Shown in pieces: positions 44,463 through 53,271 of a stretch of DNA of 64,000 bases. Both the position numbers and the translations under genes were made by a program. Source of the DNA: Synechococcus sp. PCC 6312. GTDB lineage: Bacteria; Cyanobacteriota; Cyanobacteriia; Thermosynechococcales; Thermosynechococcaceae. Position 1 is the stretch's first letter; every line of letters starts with the position of its first letter. The notes under the pieces were generated by a model, which made no database searches, was not told the DNA's origin, and saw only the letters and a program-made list of their open reading frames with translations. The stretch lies in NCBI RefSeq assembly GCF_000316685.1, contig NC_019680.1:1737501-1801500 (forward strand). Reading direction: 5' to 3'.

Positions 44463-45080
44463 TTAGACCAGGCCTGACCGGAGGGCCACCACCGCCGCCT
44501 GGACTCGATCATCTACCGAGAGTTTATTCATAATTCCCCGCACATGGGTCTTAATCGTGTTGGGACTGAGGAATAATTTTTCGGCAATTTCCGGATTACT
44601 TAATCCCTGCACCATCAATTGCAAAACATCCATTTCCCGCTGAGATAACTGCATTCCACTGGGATTGGTTTGGGGTGGACGGAGATGTTGAACCACTTGC
44701 CGGGCAATTTGCGGGTCTAAATAGGTAGCTCCCTCTTGGGCAGCGGCAATCGCAGTGACTAGACGATCAACCGTAGCTCCCTTGATACAATAGGCATCGG
44801 CTCCACTGGACAAGGCCGCTACCACTTCTGTTTCTGATTGATGGGAGGTCAGCATCACTACATGGATCTGGGGAAATTCGGCCTTAATTTGCTGGGTGGC
44901 GGCAATTCCATCCAGGCCTGGCAAACCAATATCCATGACCACTAAATCCGGCTGTAAATTCCGGGCCGCTTCCACCCCCGAAAACCCATCATCGGCCTGG
45001 GCAATAATCTCAAACTGGGAATAGGCCGTCAGAGATTGCTCTAAGCCCAACTGCATCATTGGGTCATCTTCGACAATCAA
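44463..45080 (-). CDS. NarL/FixJ-type response regulator
   Basis: A 205-residue two-domain regulator. In the receiver, acidic pocket EDD is at the very N terminus, the phosphoacceptor Asp is in DLVVMDIGLPGLDG, and switch Thr/Lys are in VVMLTSHQ and YCIKGA. The LuxR-type HTH follows: LSQREMDVLQLMVQGLSNPE then NTIKTHV. The start is odd. The only usable in-frame codon is TTG (MIVEDD), and an ATG at 45087 reads ATGAATTTTGATTGTC, needing one T fewer to give MNLIVEDD. No histidine kinase is adjacent. Confidence 0.85.
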   Translation of the reverse strand: MIVEDDPMMQLGLEQSLTAYSQFEIIAQADDGFSGVEAARNLQPDLVVMDIGLPGLDGIAATQQIKAEFPQIHVVMLTSHQSETEVVAALSSGADAYCIKGATVDRLVTAIAAAQEGATYLDPQIARQVVQHLRPPQTNPSGMQLSQREMDVLQLMVQGLSNPEIAEKLFLSPNTIKTHVRGIMNKLSVDDRVQAAVVALRSGLV

Positions 45081-45134
45081 AATTCATAACGGCCCCGCCA
45101 TTGCTTCACCCCTAGGGAATTGCGGTTTGATCCT

Positions 45135-45485
45135 TTAACCGCCCAGGCCAGGGATGGATAACCCGCCCGTTAATTCTTCCATTTGTTCCCGCATGGTGGT
45201 GGTGGATTTGATGTAGGCATCTTTCATGGCCGCAGTGACTAAATCTGACAGGACTTCGGCCCCCTCTGAGAGGAGATCCTGGGTAATTTCCACCCGTAAT
45301 GGTTCTTGCGTCCCACTCATAAACACCTTGACCAGGCCCCCGGCTGCTTGGCCTTCAATTTCCATTTGCTCTAAATCTTCTTGGAGTTTTTTGGCTCCTT
45401 CTTGGACTTTCTGGGCTTTTTGGATGGCATCTGCCAATTCCCGCATTTTGCCTAAGCCAAATCCAAAGCCTTGTCCCTGCGCCAT
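45135..45485 (-). CDS. YbaB/EbfC nucleoid-associated protein
   Basis: A 116-residue DNA-binding dimer of the YbaB/EbfC family. The start [20 protein letters not shown] leads to a coiled helix ([20 protein letters not shown]), then strands with [18 protein letters not shown] and a C-terminal helix. ATG at 45485 chosen, preceded by GGAAGG; an upstream in-frame start would add five residues. It is often linked to recR/dnaX elsewhere, but not here. Confidence 0.9.
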   Translation of the reverse strand: MAQGQGFGFGLGKMRELADAIQKAQKVQEGAKKLQEDLEQMEIEGQAAGGLVKVFMSGTQEPLRVEITQDLLSEGAEVLSDLVTAAMKDAYIKSTTTMREQMEELTGGLSIPGLGG

Positions 45486-45555
45486 AACATTCCTTCCCAA
45501 TCAACAAACATCAGTCACGCCTGCTATCATATCTCATCCCTAGGATCTGCAAAAA

Positions 45556-46155
45556 TCATTCTGAGGGACTAGCGGGTAGCTGTGCGAGAATCCAATCCAC
45601 GGCCTGGTTGAGATCCGCGGCAATAAAATCCGGCTCCGTTTGGTGTTGATAATCCCCAGCTAAGACGCTCTGCCCGAAGCCGGTTTGGACAAGAATCCCC
45701 CGACAGCCGGCATTCCGAGCCAAATCTATATCCGTGGCCTTATCCCCAACCATAAAACTGGAGGCAATATCTAAATCATGATCCCAGGCCGCGGCAACGA
45801 GCATTCCCGTATTGGGCTTTCGCCAGGTTGTCCAGGCCGTATAGGTTGGGTTGATTCCACCTTCAGGGGGACTGAGTTCCGGGCAGAAATACAGGGCATC
45901 CAGTTTGGCCCCCGCTTCTTGAGCCAGTAAGGTTTCTAAGCGGTGATGCAGGGCCAATACATGGTCATAGTCATAGTAATGGCGAGCCGGGCCCGATTGA
46001 TTAGAAACAAGGCAGCAAAATAGCTGGGCCTGATTTAACCGCCCCACGGCCTGGGCCACACCGGGCATTAGTTGGAGATCCTCAACCTGAAATAAATAGC
46101 CAGCCTCTTGGTTGAGAACCCCATCGCGATCCAAAAATACGGCGGCTCTAGCCAT
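45556..46155 (-). CDS. HAD-family bisphosphate phosphatase (GmhB/HisB-N type)
   Basis: A 199-residue HAD phosphatase. Catalytic motif I is AVFLDRDGVLN, motif II VSNQSG, and the metal-binding C-terminal motif GDKATDIDLARNAG. This is the D,D-heptose-1,7-bisphosphatase/histidinol-phosphatase subgroup. The Cys/His zinc loop of canonical GmhB is replaced by CPELSPPEGG. ATG at 46155. It overlaps the end of the upstream GT9 gene by eight bases, suggesting a role in surface-glycan heptose supply. Confidence 0.85.
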   Translation of the reverse strand: MARAAVFLDRDGVLNQEAGYLFQVEDLQLMPGVAQAVGRLNQAQLFCCLVSNQSGPARHYYDYDHVLALHHRLETLLAQEAGAKLDALYFCPELSPPEGGINPTYTAWTTWRKPNTGMLVAAAWDHDLDIASSFMVGDKATDIDLARNAGCRGILVQTGFGQSVLAGDYQHQTEPDFIAADLNQAVDWILAQLPASPSE

Positions 46156-47125
46156 GCAACACCTCGACAACTTCAGCTAATATCATGGCCGGAGAAATAT
46201 CACCAATTTGCCCCGTAGGAGATTTCACCGGCCGGAAATGGGGTTGGGGCGGTAAGAGTTTCTGGGGGTCAGTGGGGCCAAAAAGAGCCACTAAGGGGGT
46301 ATTTAAGGCAACTCCTAAATGCATCGGGCCGCTGTCGGTACAAATCATCCCAGTTGCGGTCTCAATCAGCGCGGCTAATTTGCCAAAACTGGGGGGCTGA
46401 GTCCGTTTCAGTTCCGGGATGGCGGCGGTCAATTGTTCACCCCATTCCTGATCATCCGGGCCCTGCACGATCAGCACTGAGATTCCGGGATACTTTGCGT
46501 TGAGGGTATGGAGAACTTCAAGCCAGGCCTGGATCGGGTAGATCTTATTGATTCCCTTCAGGCGGGCCATTTTACTAGAGCCGCCGTGAATCAGGATGTA
46601 GGGGGATTGCACCTGTAAACGAAGCCGTTCTGACTCTCCCCAGGCCTGGTCTTTCTGTTTAACAGTGGCTACTAAAGGCGGATATTCCCGATCAATCCCC
46701 AGGCCCTTGAGGAGATCATGATACATAGCGGCCGCATATTGGTTTTTATTTAAGGGAGCCGGATGGGTCAGTAAACCCCAAGTTTTTTGGTTAGCATACC
46801 CGACCCGCTTGGGAACCCCAGTTAACCAGAGCAAAACCCGTACCGCAAAACTTTCACCGAGGGAAACAATAATGTCGTATTGTCTGCTCCGGATTTGCTG
46901 AATTAGGCCCCACCAATCCCGCCAAGTTTTTTTAGCCCGAAATGGAAATGTCAAAACCTGATTCACGACGGCATTCACCTCATAGGCCGCTTGGGAGCGA
47001 GGTTCAACCACAACATCAATTTCGGCCTGGGGATAGTGGCCCCGCAGATCTGCCAAGGTGGGAAAGATGAGGATTTGATCCCCAATTCCCCCCGGAATCA
47101 ACATGACGATCCGCTGACTAGCCAT
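46148..47125 (-). CDS. Family 9 glycosyltransferase (heptosyltransferase-like)
   Basis: A 325-residue GT-B transferase of the LPS heptosyltransferase family. The N-terminal PGGIGDQILIFPTLADLR, PYILIHGGSSKMARLKG and the donor-site TDSGPMHLGVALNTPLVALFG are classic. It probably transfers ADP-heptose or a similar sugar to an outer-membrane glycan. Coupled to the HAD phosphatase by an eight-base overlap. Confidence 0.9.
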   Translation of the reverse strand: MASQRIVMLIPGGIGDQILIFPTLADLRGHYPQAEIDVVVEPRSQAAYEVNAVVNQVLTFPFRAKKTWRDWWGLIQQIRSRQYDIIVSLGESFAVRVLLWLTGVPKRVGYANQKTWGLLTHPAPLNKNQYAAAMYHDLLKGLGIDREYPPLVATVKQKDQAWGESERLRLQVQSPYILIHGGSSKMARLKGINKIYPIQAWLEVLHTLNAKYPGISVLIVQGPDDQEWGEQLTAAIPELKRTQPPSFGKLAALIETATGMICTDSGPMHLGVALNTPLVALFGPTDPQKLLPPQPHFRPVKSPTGQIGDISPAMILAEVVEVLHG

Positions 47126-47228
47126 AGACGCGATAGAACCTTCAGAATCGAACCCATTTTACAGTGGCTAGGCTGCCCTAACTCGGCTCATCCTCAAGAC
47201 CACTTTGCCCAATCCGGTGATCATCGCC

Positions 47229-48818
47229 TCAAGCGGTTTCTGAGACAATTAAGACGGGGGTAGAACTGGATTCTAAGATGGCCTGGGAAACGGATCCAAT
47301 CAACTTGGACTGCCACCCTGTCTGTCCCTGCCGACCGAGGATGATTTCACTGGCTTGGAACTCTTGGGAAATGCGTAAAATTTCGGCGGGAACTGTGCCT
47401 TCAACGGTCATGATCCGATGGCGAATGTCCGCTAACAAGGATTGACATTGGGTTTGTAAGGTTTCTAGGGGTTTGGTTTCGGGGGTTTGGATGACATGGA
47501 GCACAATCACCTCGGCATCACTGCGGCGCGCCAATTCGGCTGCTTTTTTGAGGACAATGGGGGCCTGGGAGTCCGTGTCAACTGCAGCCAGGATCGTTAA
47601 TTTGCGGGTCATGGTTGTTTTGGTCGGGTCAACCTCACCGCGGCTGAGGAGTTGGGGAGCAAAGGTGGGAATAGCCCAGGCCCCGAGGGGAGCGGTTACT
47701 AAAATTGAAAGCGCGGCCACCGCCAGAATTTTGTCCCCCCCAGGAATCCCCATAGCCAGGGGTAAACCACCAATCGCTGCTTGCACCGTGGCCTTAGCGG
47801 AATTGGCTGGCAGTAAGAAAAGCCGTTCTTTCCAGTTCCAATTACTCCCCCAAGTCGAAAGCAACCAACCGATCATCCGGCCGACTAAAGTACCAATGGC
47901 TAAAATCCCCAGGCCCAGGCCCCAGGTCTCTCCCAAAATGTTGACTTGAATACTAGCTCCGAGAAACACAAATAAAAATAGTTCCGCTACCGTCCACAGA
48001 CTATCAAACCCAGATCGTAATCGCCGGGCTAAGGGAGCATCCAGTTCAATCAAAAAGAACCCCGCCCCCATGACCGCTAAATAGCCTGAAAATATCGGTA
48101 ACTGGTCAGCCAATAAGATTAAAGCTAGAGCTAATCCAGCCGTCACCAGGGTATCTTGGGTCAGGGTTTGGGTCCAACTTTGTCGCACTAAGACCCAGAC
48201 TAAAATTTGCGCCAAGACCCAACCGCACAATAATCCCAAACTCATTTGCATCAGGACTTGCAGCGGGAGCCAATACCAGGCCTGGGCCGGCCCTTCCCCT
48301 AGAACATTCATCAACAGGCCAAACACCAACAAAATCAGGACATCTGATAAGGCACTGCCTGTTAAGACCGCATCAGGAATGCCCTTGCTCACTCCCCAGC
48401 CTAAACTCTTTAAGCGCAACATCCCCGGCACAATCACGGCAGGTGACTCAGCCCCAATCACACAGCCCAAGAGCAGGCCCGTGGCAAAGTCAAACTGAAA
48501 TAACACCATCGCGGCAAAGGCAATCACGAGTGTTTCACAGGCCGCTGGGAAAAATCCTAAGCGCAGAGCCACTGTCCCTTGCTGAGAGAGCTTTTCCCAA
48601 TCCAGGCCCAGGCCGGCCTTCATCAAAATCACCATGACAGCAATTTTTTGAAAGTAGGCTCCCGCTTTTAAGATGGCTGGATCAATCACCTGAGCAACTT
48701 GGGGCCCGAGGATAATCCCAACAATCACCATCCCTACCAAAGCTGGAATTTTCAATAGGCGGGCCAGTTGTCCCCCCCCAAATCCGAGCAGTAAAATCCA
48801 GCAAATGCTTTCTAACAT
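47229..48818 (-). CDS. CPA-family cation/proton antiporter with universal-stress-protein tail
   Basis: A 529-residue fusion. Residues 1-385 form about 12 membrane helices of a NhaP/KefB-like antiporter (VGMVIVGIILGPQVAQVI, CVIGAESPAVIVPGML, and ALSDVLILLVFGLLM bearing the ion-site Asp). Residues 395-529 are a UspA-like domain: LAAVDTDSQAPIVLKKAAEL, VIVLHVIQTP, and the nucleotide-binding GRQGQTGWQSKLIGSVSQAI. The stress domain probably regulates transport by binding a nucleotide. ATG at 48818 used. It is in a run of minus-strand genes but spaced from them. Confidence 0.87.
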   Translation of the reverse strand: MLESICWILLLGFGGGQLARLLKIPALVGMVIVGIILGPQVAQVIDPAILKAGAYFQKIAVMVILMKAGLGLDWEKLSQQGTVALRLGFFPAACETLVIAFAAMVLFQFDFATGLLLGCVIGAESPAVIVPGMLRLKSLGWGVSKGIPDAVLTGSALSDVLILLVFGLLMNVLGEGPAQAWYWLPLQVLMQMSLGLLCGWVLAQILVWVLVRQSWTQTLTQDTLVTAGLALALILLADQLPIFSGYLAVMGAGFFLIELDAPLARRLRSGFDSLWTVAELFLFVFLGASIQVNILGETWGLGLGILAIGTLVGRMIGWLLSTWGSNWNWKERLFLLPANSAKATVQAAIGGLPLAMGIPGGDKILAVAALSILVTAPLGAWAIPTFAPQLLSRGEVDPTKTTMTRKLTILAAVDTDSQAPIVLKKAAELARRSDAEVIVLHVIQTPETKPLETLQTQCQSLLADIRHRIMTVEGTVPAEILRISQEFQASEIILGRQGQTGWQSKLIGSVSQAILESSSTPVLIVSETA

Positions 48819-48877
48819 TAGCAACGTTCCCCGGCCCGGCCAGCAGCAATTTTATATTTATATCATGAGTAATAAAT

Positions 48878-50017
48878 CTAGGAGGCGATGGGAACTGGAG
48901 CCGGGTAGGCCCTGAGGACGGCTTGGTAATAGCTCTGTAGCTGTTGGGTCGCAGCTTGCCAACTCCAGCGTTCTGCTTCATAGCGGGCATTTTGGCGCAG
49001 GGCTTCTTTTTCACTAGGCTGTGCAAGTAACTTTTGGGTGGCTGTCATGGCTCCGGCGGGATCTGTCGGCTCAAACAGGTAACCATTCACCCCATCTTGG
49101 ACAATATCGGGAATTCCCCCACTTCTGGCTGCCACGACTGGACAACCCGCCGCCATTGCCTCCAATAACACTAATCCCAGGGTTTCAGTCCGTGAGGGAA
49201 AGACAAAGGCATCGGCCACCGCAAAGGCCTGGGCTAGGGGTTCTCCGGTTAAATAGCCCGCGAAAAAAGTGGGCGAGTCGGCAAAATATTTCCGCAGTTC
49301 AGCTTCATGGGGACCACCGCCGACTAAGGCTAACCGAGCATTGGGAATGGCTGCCAAAACCGGTTTGATTTGCTCAATCTCTTTTTCCGCCGATAACCGC
49401 CCGACATAGAGTAACAACGGTGAATCTAGATGTCCTTGGCTCAGGTGTTCACGCATGGCCGGATCCGCTTTACTCGGGTGAAATAGCTCCACATCAACCC
49501 CCCGCTGCCACAGGGCCAAATGGTCAATGTGATGGCGATCTAAGGCGGCAATCATCGCGGTGGAGGTACATAAATTCAACTGGGCCTGGTTATGCACTAA
49601 GCGCAGGAGTTGCCACAATACCCCCTCTAGAGAACTTAGACCGTAGTACTGCAGATATTGGGGTAAATGAGTGTGGTAAGACGCCACTAGGGGTAAATTT
49701 AGAGTTTTGGCGGCCCAGACTCCTGATAGGCCCAACACGGCCGGGTTGACCACATGGATTAAATCAGGTTGAAAGGCTTCAATGGCCGTTTGGATGGAGG
49801 GCCGGGGTAAGGCCAATTTCAGTTCGGGATAGAGTGGCAAAGGAAAGCCCGTTACCCCATGCACCTGCGCGCCGCAGTATTCCTTAATCCCCCCGGCTGG
49901 AGAGATGACCAAAACCTGATCTCCCAGTTCTTGTAAATGCCGGACGGTTTGGCAAAGGCGGGTGACAATCCCATCCACTTTCGGTAAAAAGGTTTCCGTG
50001 ACTAAGGCAACGCGCAT
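48878..50017 (-). CDS. sqdX: Sulfolipid synthase SqdX (GT4)
   Basis: Transfers sulfoquinovose from UDP-sulfoquinovose to diacylglycerol, the last step of thylakoid sulfolipid synthesis. The 379-residue GT-B enzyme opens with RVALVTETFLPKVDGIVTRL, typical of SqdX, and continues FPDLIHVVNPAVLG-like (QPDLIHVVNPAVLG), YHTHLPQYLQYYG and the donor-site SRTETLGLVLLEAMAAGCPV. ATG at 50017, with GGCGGTGAT upstream. sqdB is not in the window. A generic GT4 call remains the alternative. Confidence 0.85.
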   Translation of the reverse strand: MRVALVTETFLPKVDGIVTRLCQTVRHLQELGDQVLVISPAGGIKEYCGAQVHGVTGFPLPLYPELKLALPRPSIQTAIEAFQPDLIHVVNPAVLGLSGVWAAKTLNLPLVASYHTHLPQYLQYYGLSSLEGVLWQLLRLVHNQAQLNLCTSTAMIAALDRHHIDHLALWQRGVDVELFHPSKADPAMREHLSQGHLDSPLLLYVGRLSAEKEIEQIKPVLAAIPNARLALVGGGPHEAELRKYFADSPTFFAGYLTGEPLAQAFAVADAFVFPSRTETLGLVLLEAMAAGCPVVAARSGGIPDIVQDGVNGYLFEPTDPAGAMTATQKLLAQPSEKEALRQNARYEAERWSWQAATQQLQSYYQAVLRAYPAPVPIAS

Positions 50018-50098
50018 ATCACCGCCAATCCGAGACAAGCCTTTCCCATTCTGAAACTAGAGGGTGACTCAGGCAAGGGTGCAGCGGCAAAGACTAGG

Positions 50099-50788
50099 CT
50101 ACCGGGCCGCACTCGCCAGGGCTTGATAAAGTCCAGTTAAGACTGGGGGAGAGGGTAAGGGAGGATTGTTGTTAAAAATTTGCAGCGGCGTGAGGTTATT
50201 TTTTCCATAAAAAGTGTTGCTGCTCGTACTGTCAAAGGAAAGGTTTGCCCCTTCTAAGGAAACCCCGGCAAACAGGCCAGAGTTGCGGGCATAGGAGAAC
50301 ACACTGGGACTCGGATCAGAGGGACTGACGACATCTCCGCCTACTGGCCCGGCTGCCACAGAAACATTACCCCCGAGGCGAAAGGATTGGGATAAGGCTT
50401 GGGTGACGACTAATTTGTTATTAAACACCAGCACTAAGTCTGAGGATTGCGCGCCAATCTGTAAGCCAAAACTTCCGCCGGTGACGGTAATGAAAGCGGG
50501 ACGGCTCCAACCACCCTTGTCATTACGTACTAAGAGAATCCCCGCACCACGGCGACCACCAAAAATAAACCCAGCCTGGACAATCCCAGGGACAATCGCG
50601 ATGCCTTGCCCTTTGCGAATGATTGAAGGGGGGATGCGTTGGCTGCTGTCGGCGGTAAATTGGCTCAGAACAAAGGTGGCGGTTTCGACCCGTTGGGTGA
50701 CGGTGCTGAGGTTATCACTTGCCAGGCCAGGTGCAGTAACACCAATGACGAGGGCAGGGACGAGGCCCCACGGGATTAAGGATTTCAT
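50099..50788 (-). CDS. SYLF/Ysc84-family secreted lipid-binding protein
   Basis: A 229-residue exported protein. A signal peptide (residues 1-23, MKSLIPWGLVPALVIGVTAP, cleaved near GLAS) precedes the SYLF core: IPPSIIRKGQGIAIVPGIVQ, AGFIFGGRRGAGIL, KGGWSRPAFITVTGGSFGLQ and IGAQSSDLVLVF. Ysc84 relatives bind phosphoinositides or lipid; the bacterial role is unclear. The ATG at 50788 was chosen because of the signal peptide; longer frames overlap the next gene. Confidence 0.85.
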   Translation of the reverse strand: MKSLIPWGLVPALVIGVTAPGLASDNLSTVTQRVETATFVLSQFTADSSQRIPPSIIRKGQGIAIVPGIVQAGFIFGGRRGAGILLVRNDKGGWSRPAFITVTGGSFGLQIGAQSSDLVLVFNNKLVVTQALSQSFRLGGNVSVAAGPVGGDVVSPSDPSPSVFSYARNSGLFAGVSLEGANLSFDSTSSNTFYGKNNLTPLQIFNNNPPLPSPPVLTGLYQALASAAR

Positions 50789-50837
50789 CAGGCTCACTCC
50801 ACCAAAATTGTTACCAAGGGCAATTATAGAGCTTAGA

Positions 50838-51968
50838 TCAGATGGGGTAGTGCAATTGGCTCTCGAGATAGGCGGCGGCAACCTGCTCAACCGCATTGGC
50901 TAAACGGGCTAATGTCCAGTTGTGGGAAAGTGCGGCCCCAATTGCGACACCCCCGGCCCCAACCCCCTCTTTGACAAACCCCTGCTCATAGGCCTGGAGG
51001 GCTGGAAATTGGGACTGACCGAGGTTTAATTGAGTTGCTAGGAGGGGAACACCCAGATCTGTAGACAGGCCAACCACATCGGCTCCAGCATCTTCGGTAA
51101 TCCAGCGAGTCGTGCCAATGACAATATTGTCAGGTTGCCAGGCCAGGTTTTCTGCTTTGGCTAAGGCTTGGGCGAGGGCATAAACGGCTAACATTTGACT
51201 GCCCCCTGCTAAGAGCACTCCCCCCTGCTGACTGGCACGTATGATCATTCCGGCCGCAAAAATCTGCATCGCATCTCCCACCCTAGCCACTAACTCCATT
51301 GGTGTATATGGAACAGACAGATGGGCGAGGGCCTGTTGAACCAAGTGCCATTTTTGCCGATGATTGGCCTGGACATGACTACTGCCAATCCGCTGTCGGG
51401 CCGGGATGCCTAAGCCTTCCAAGATAGCCAAAGCAGTCGTTGTGCCGGCCACCACACATTCGGCAAGAATTAGATAATCACAATCAGGGTTGAGCTTTTC
51501 GCCCCAGGCCAGACCTTGTTCCCAGAGACGCTCCACTAGATCTGCATCCATAGCCTTTCCTGTCGTTAAACAGCGTGTTGGCTGGCCGGAAACGTCAATC
51601 ATTGGCACACTGGGGGGAAAGGGTAGGCCCGTGTTAAACAAATAAGTGGGCCAATGGCAGGCCTGGATCACTGCCCGTGTAATTAAAACAGGGGATGCTC
51701 CAGCAGTTAAGGGGGGTAAGGGGTAGCGGGGGTGAGGTTGCGGGCCATTGATCAAAAATTCAGCATCGGCAAGGGCCGTATATTGGCGAGATTCTGGTGT
51801 AGCCCCAGCCGCAGAAATTCCGGGAATCAGGGCCGTTTCTGTAAATCCCAAAACACAAGCAAAGGCCGGCCGCCGCTGCTGATAGCGGGTTAACCATCCC
51901 TGGGCCAGGCCTGGATGGCAGTAAATCTGAATCGCTGGGGAAAAAAGTTCCAGGCCGGGTTTAGACAA
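50838..51968 (-). CDS. CobT-like nicotinate-nucleotide:dimethylbenzimidazole phosphoribosyltransferase family protein
   Basis: A 376-residue protein of the TIGR00303/CobT-like family, common in archaea and cyanobacteria. It contains DCDYLILAECVVAGTTTALAI (Gly-rich substrate loop) and a C-terminal FVKEGVGAGGVAIGAAL with the catalytic-type Glu. True CobT attaches the lower ligand base of cobalamin, but activity of this subfamily is less certain, and cyanobacteria make pseudocobalamin. The start is TTG, overlapping the holin-like gene by eight bases. Confidence 0.8.
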   Translation of the reverse strand: MSKPGLELFSPAIQIYCHPGLAQGWLTRYQQRRPAFACVLGFTETALIPGISAAGATPESRQYTALADAEFLINGPQPHPRYPLPPLTAGASPVLITRAVIQACHWPTYLFNTGLPFPPSVPMIDVSGQPTRCLTTGKAMDADLVERLWEQGLAWGEKLNPDCDYLILAECVVAGTTTALAILEGLGIPARQRIGSSHVQANHRQKWHLVQQALAHLSVPYTPMELVARVGDAMQIFAAGMIIRASQQGGVLLAGGSQMLAVYALAQALAKAENLAWQPDNIVIGTTRWITEDAGADVVGLSTDLGVPLLATQLNLGQSQFPALQAYEQGFVKEGVGAGGVAIGAALSHNWTLARLANAVEQVAAAYLESQLHYPI

Positions 51969-52317
51969 TCCCTAGGCTTCCCAAAACAGCAAAGGTCAAG
52001 GAGTTCATCACGCTCAAGGCTATTGCCCCAAATAAGGCACTCCAAAAGCCATTTTTCAAGTTAAATCCACTCACCAGTGCGGCCGCCAAGGCAAAAATCA
52101 CCCCGTTTAAAATCAACGCAAACAGGCCCAGGGTTAAAAAAGTAATCGGAAACGCCAAGAATTTGAGAACGGCTCCCAAGGTTGCATTCAAAATGCCAAA
52201 AACAGCCGCAGACCACAATGCGGTGGGAAAACTCTCAATCTCTACCCCGAGAATCTCAATTTTAGAGATCACGAACAAGCTTAGACTCGTGACTAACCAG
52301 GTAATGATTAAACTCAT
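51961..52317 (-). CDS. Phage-holin-like (PF04020-type) membrane protein
   Basis: A 118-residue protein with four membrane helices: SLIITWLVTSLSLFVISKI, ALWSAAVFGILNATLGAVL, LTLGLFALILNGVIFALAAA and FWSALFGAIALSVMNSLTFA. The central LNGVIFALAAALVSGF and GFWSALFGAI are typical of the family called phage holin family 4, which is widespread in bacteria and not evidence of a prophage. The function is unknown. It overlaps the next gene by eight bases. Confidence 0.85.
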   Translation of the reverse strand: MSLIITWLVTSLSLFVISKIEILGVEIESFPTALWSAAVFGILNATLGAVLKFLAFPITFLTLGLFALILNGVIFALAAALVSGFNLKNGFWSALFGAIALSVMNSLTFAVLGSLGIV

Positions 52318-52401
52318 TTAGTCCTCCCGTGGGGGTGTGGGGTTGGCAACAAAGGGTTAGAGGACAACGGCATGGCTATCCCACCTAAACCCTCCCTTCA
52401 T

Positions 52402-52432
52402 TCTAGGGAATGGAATCTAGGGAATGGAATCT
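52402..52432. repeat. Tandem 14-base repeat in the rpsO leader region
   Basis: The unit TCTAGGGAATGGAA occurs twice in perfect tandem (52402-52415 and 52416-52429) followed by a partial TCT. It lies between the divergent holin-like gene and rpsO, about 75 bases before the rpsO ATG. It may be a recent slippage duplication that changes promoter or leader spacing. Confidence 0.8.
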
Positions 52433-52507
52433 CCAACCGATAGAGTTAGCCCTGAGGGGAATCTGGTAGAATGATGAATCCTGACCCCTACTGCACCAGA
52501 TGGAATT

Positions 52508-52777
52508 ATGGTTTTACTTCAAGAGCGAAAACAGGAAATCATCAACGACTACCAAGTTCATGGGACTGACACAGGTTCTGCCGATGTCCAAGTGGCAATC
52601 CTCACCGAACGGATTAAGCGCCTGTCAGAGCACCTCAAGAGCAACAAAAAAGATCATGCCTCCCGCCGTGGTTTGTTGAAAATGATTGGTCAGCGCAAAC
52701 GTCTCCTCAGCTACATTGCTAAACATGACGGTGGTCACTATCGGGAACTGATTGGCAAGCTCGGTATCCGCGGTTAA
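52508..52777 (+). CDS. rpsO: 30S ribosomal protein S15
   Basis: An 89-residue primary rRNA-binding protein of the small subunit. Full-length match to family pattern: [40 protein letters not shown] and [21 protein letters not shown]15 often represses its own translation via a leader structure; the tandem repeat upstream is in that region. The PAM68-like gene starts eight bases after the stop. Confidence 0.97.
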   Translation: MVLLQERKQEIINDYQVHGTDTGSADVQVAILTERIKRLSEHLKSNKKDHASRRGLLKMIGQRKRLLSYIAKHDGGHYRELIGKLGIRG

Positions 52778-52785
52778 TAAACGTT

Positions 52786-53271
52786 ATGACTCAGGAACGC
52801 TCAGCAAAGTCAGCCGCCTCTGGGAACTCTCAACCCCAGACTTCGTTACCCTTTCAACCTAAATCCAAAAAGTCTCAGAAAAAAACACCCAAGGTCTCCC
52901 TGACGGCCCCTCAACCTGAGAGTCAACCAAGCAGCCCTCAGAAAAAAGCTGGCCTGGGCATCCCTGAGGTGGTGAGTAATCGGATGGCGACCCGGATGGC
53001 GGTTTGCTGCGGTGTTCCCAGTCTTTTAGGATTGCTGACCTTTCCCCTCTGCTATGTGATTGTCAAGCAAGAATTATTTGAACTCCCCAATGTTGCCGTT
53101 GTCCTCGTGAGTATGGGCTGCTTTGGGTTAGGAGTGTTGGGCTTAAGTTATGGAGTCATTTCCGCCTCTTGGGAAGAAGAAGTACCAGGAAGTTTCCTCG
53201 GTTGGTCAGAATTTCGCCTCAACTTTGGCCGGATTATTGAGAGTTGGCAGGCCCGCAAACAAAATTCCTAA
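52786..53271 (+). CDS. PAM68-like photosystem assembly protein
   Basis: A 161-residue protein. The first 60 residues are a basic, Ser/Lys/Pro-rich soluble region (PFQPKSKKSQKKTPKVSLTA). Two membrane helices follow (VCCGVPSLLGLLTFPLCYVI and VAVVLVSMGCFGLGVLGLSY), then PGSFLGWSEFRLNFGRI. This is the DUF3464/PAM68 pattern; PAM68 helps assemble photosystem II with YCF48. It follows rpsO by eight bases, a ribosomal linkage suggesting an operon. Confidence 0.88.
   Translation: MTQERSAKSAASGNSQPQTSLPFQPKSKKSQKKTPKVSLTAPQPESQPSSPQKKAGLGIPEVVSNRMATRMAVCCGVPSLLGLLTFPLCYVIVKQELFELPNVAVVLVSMGCFGLGVLGLSYGVISASWEEEVPGSFLGWSEFRLNFGRIIESWQARKQNS

Noticed and set aside
51961-52317. Holin-like gene as evidence of a prophage
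   Set aside because: This family is widespread in bacterial chromosomes, and no other phage genes are nearby.
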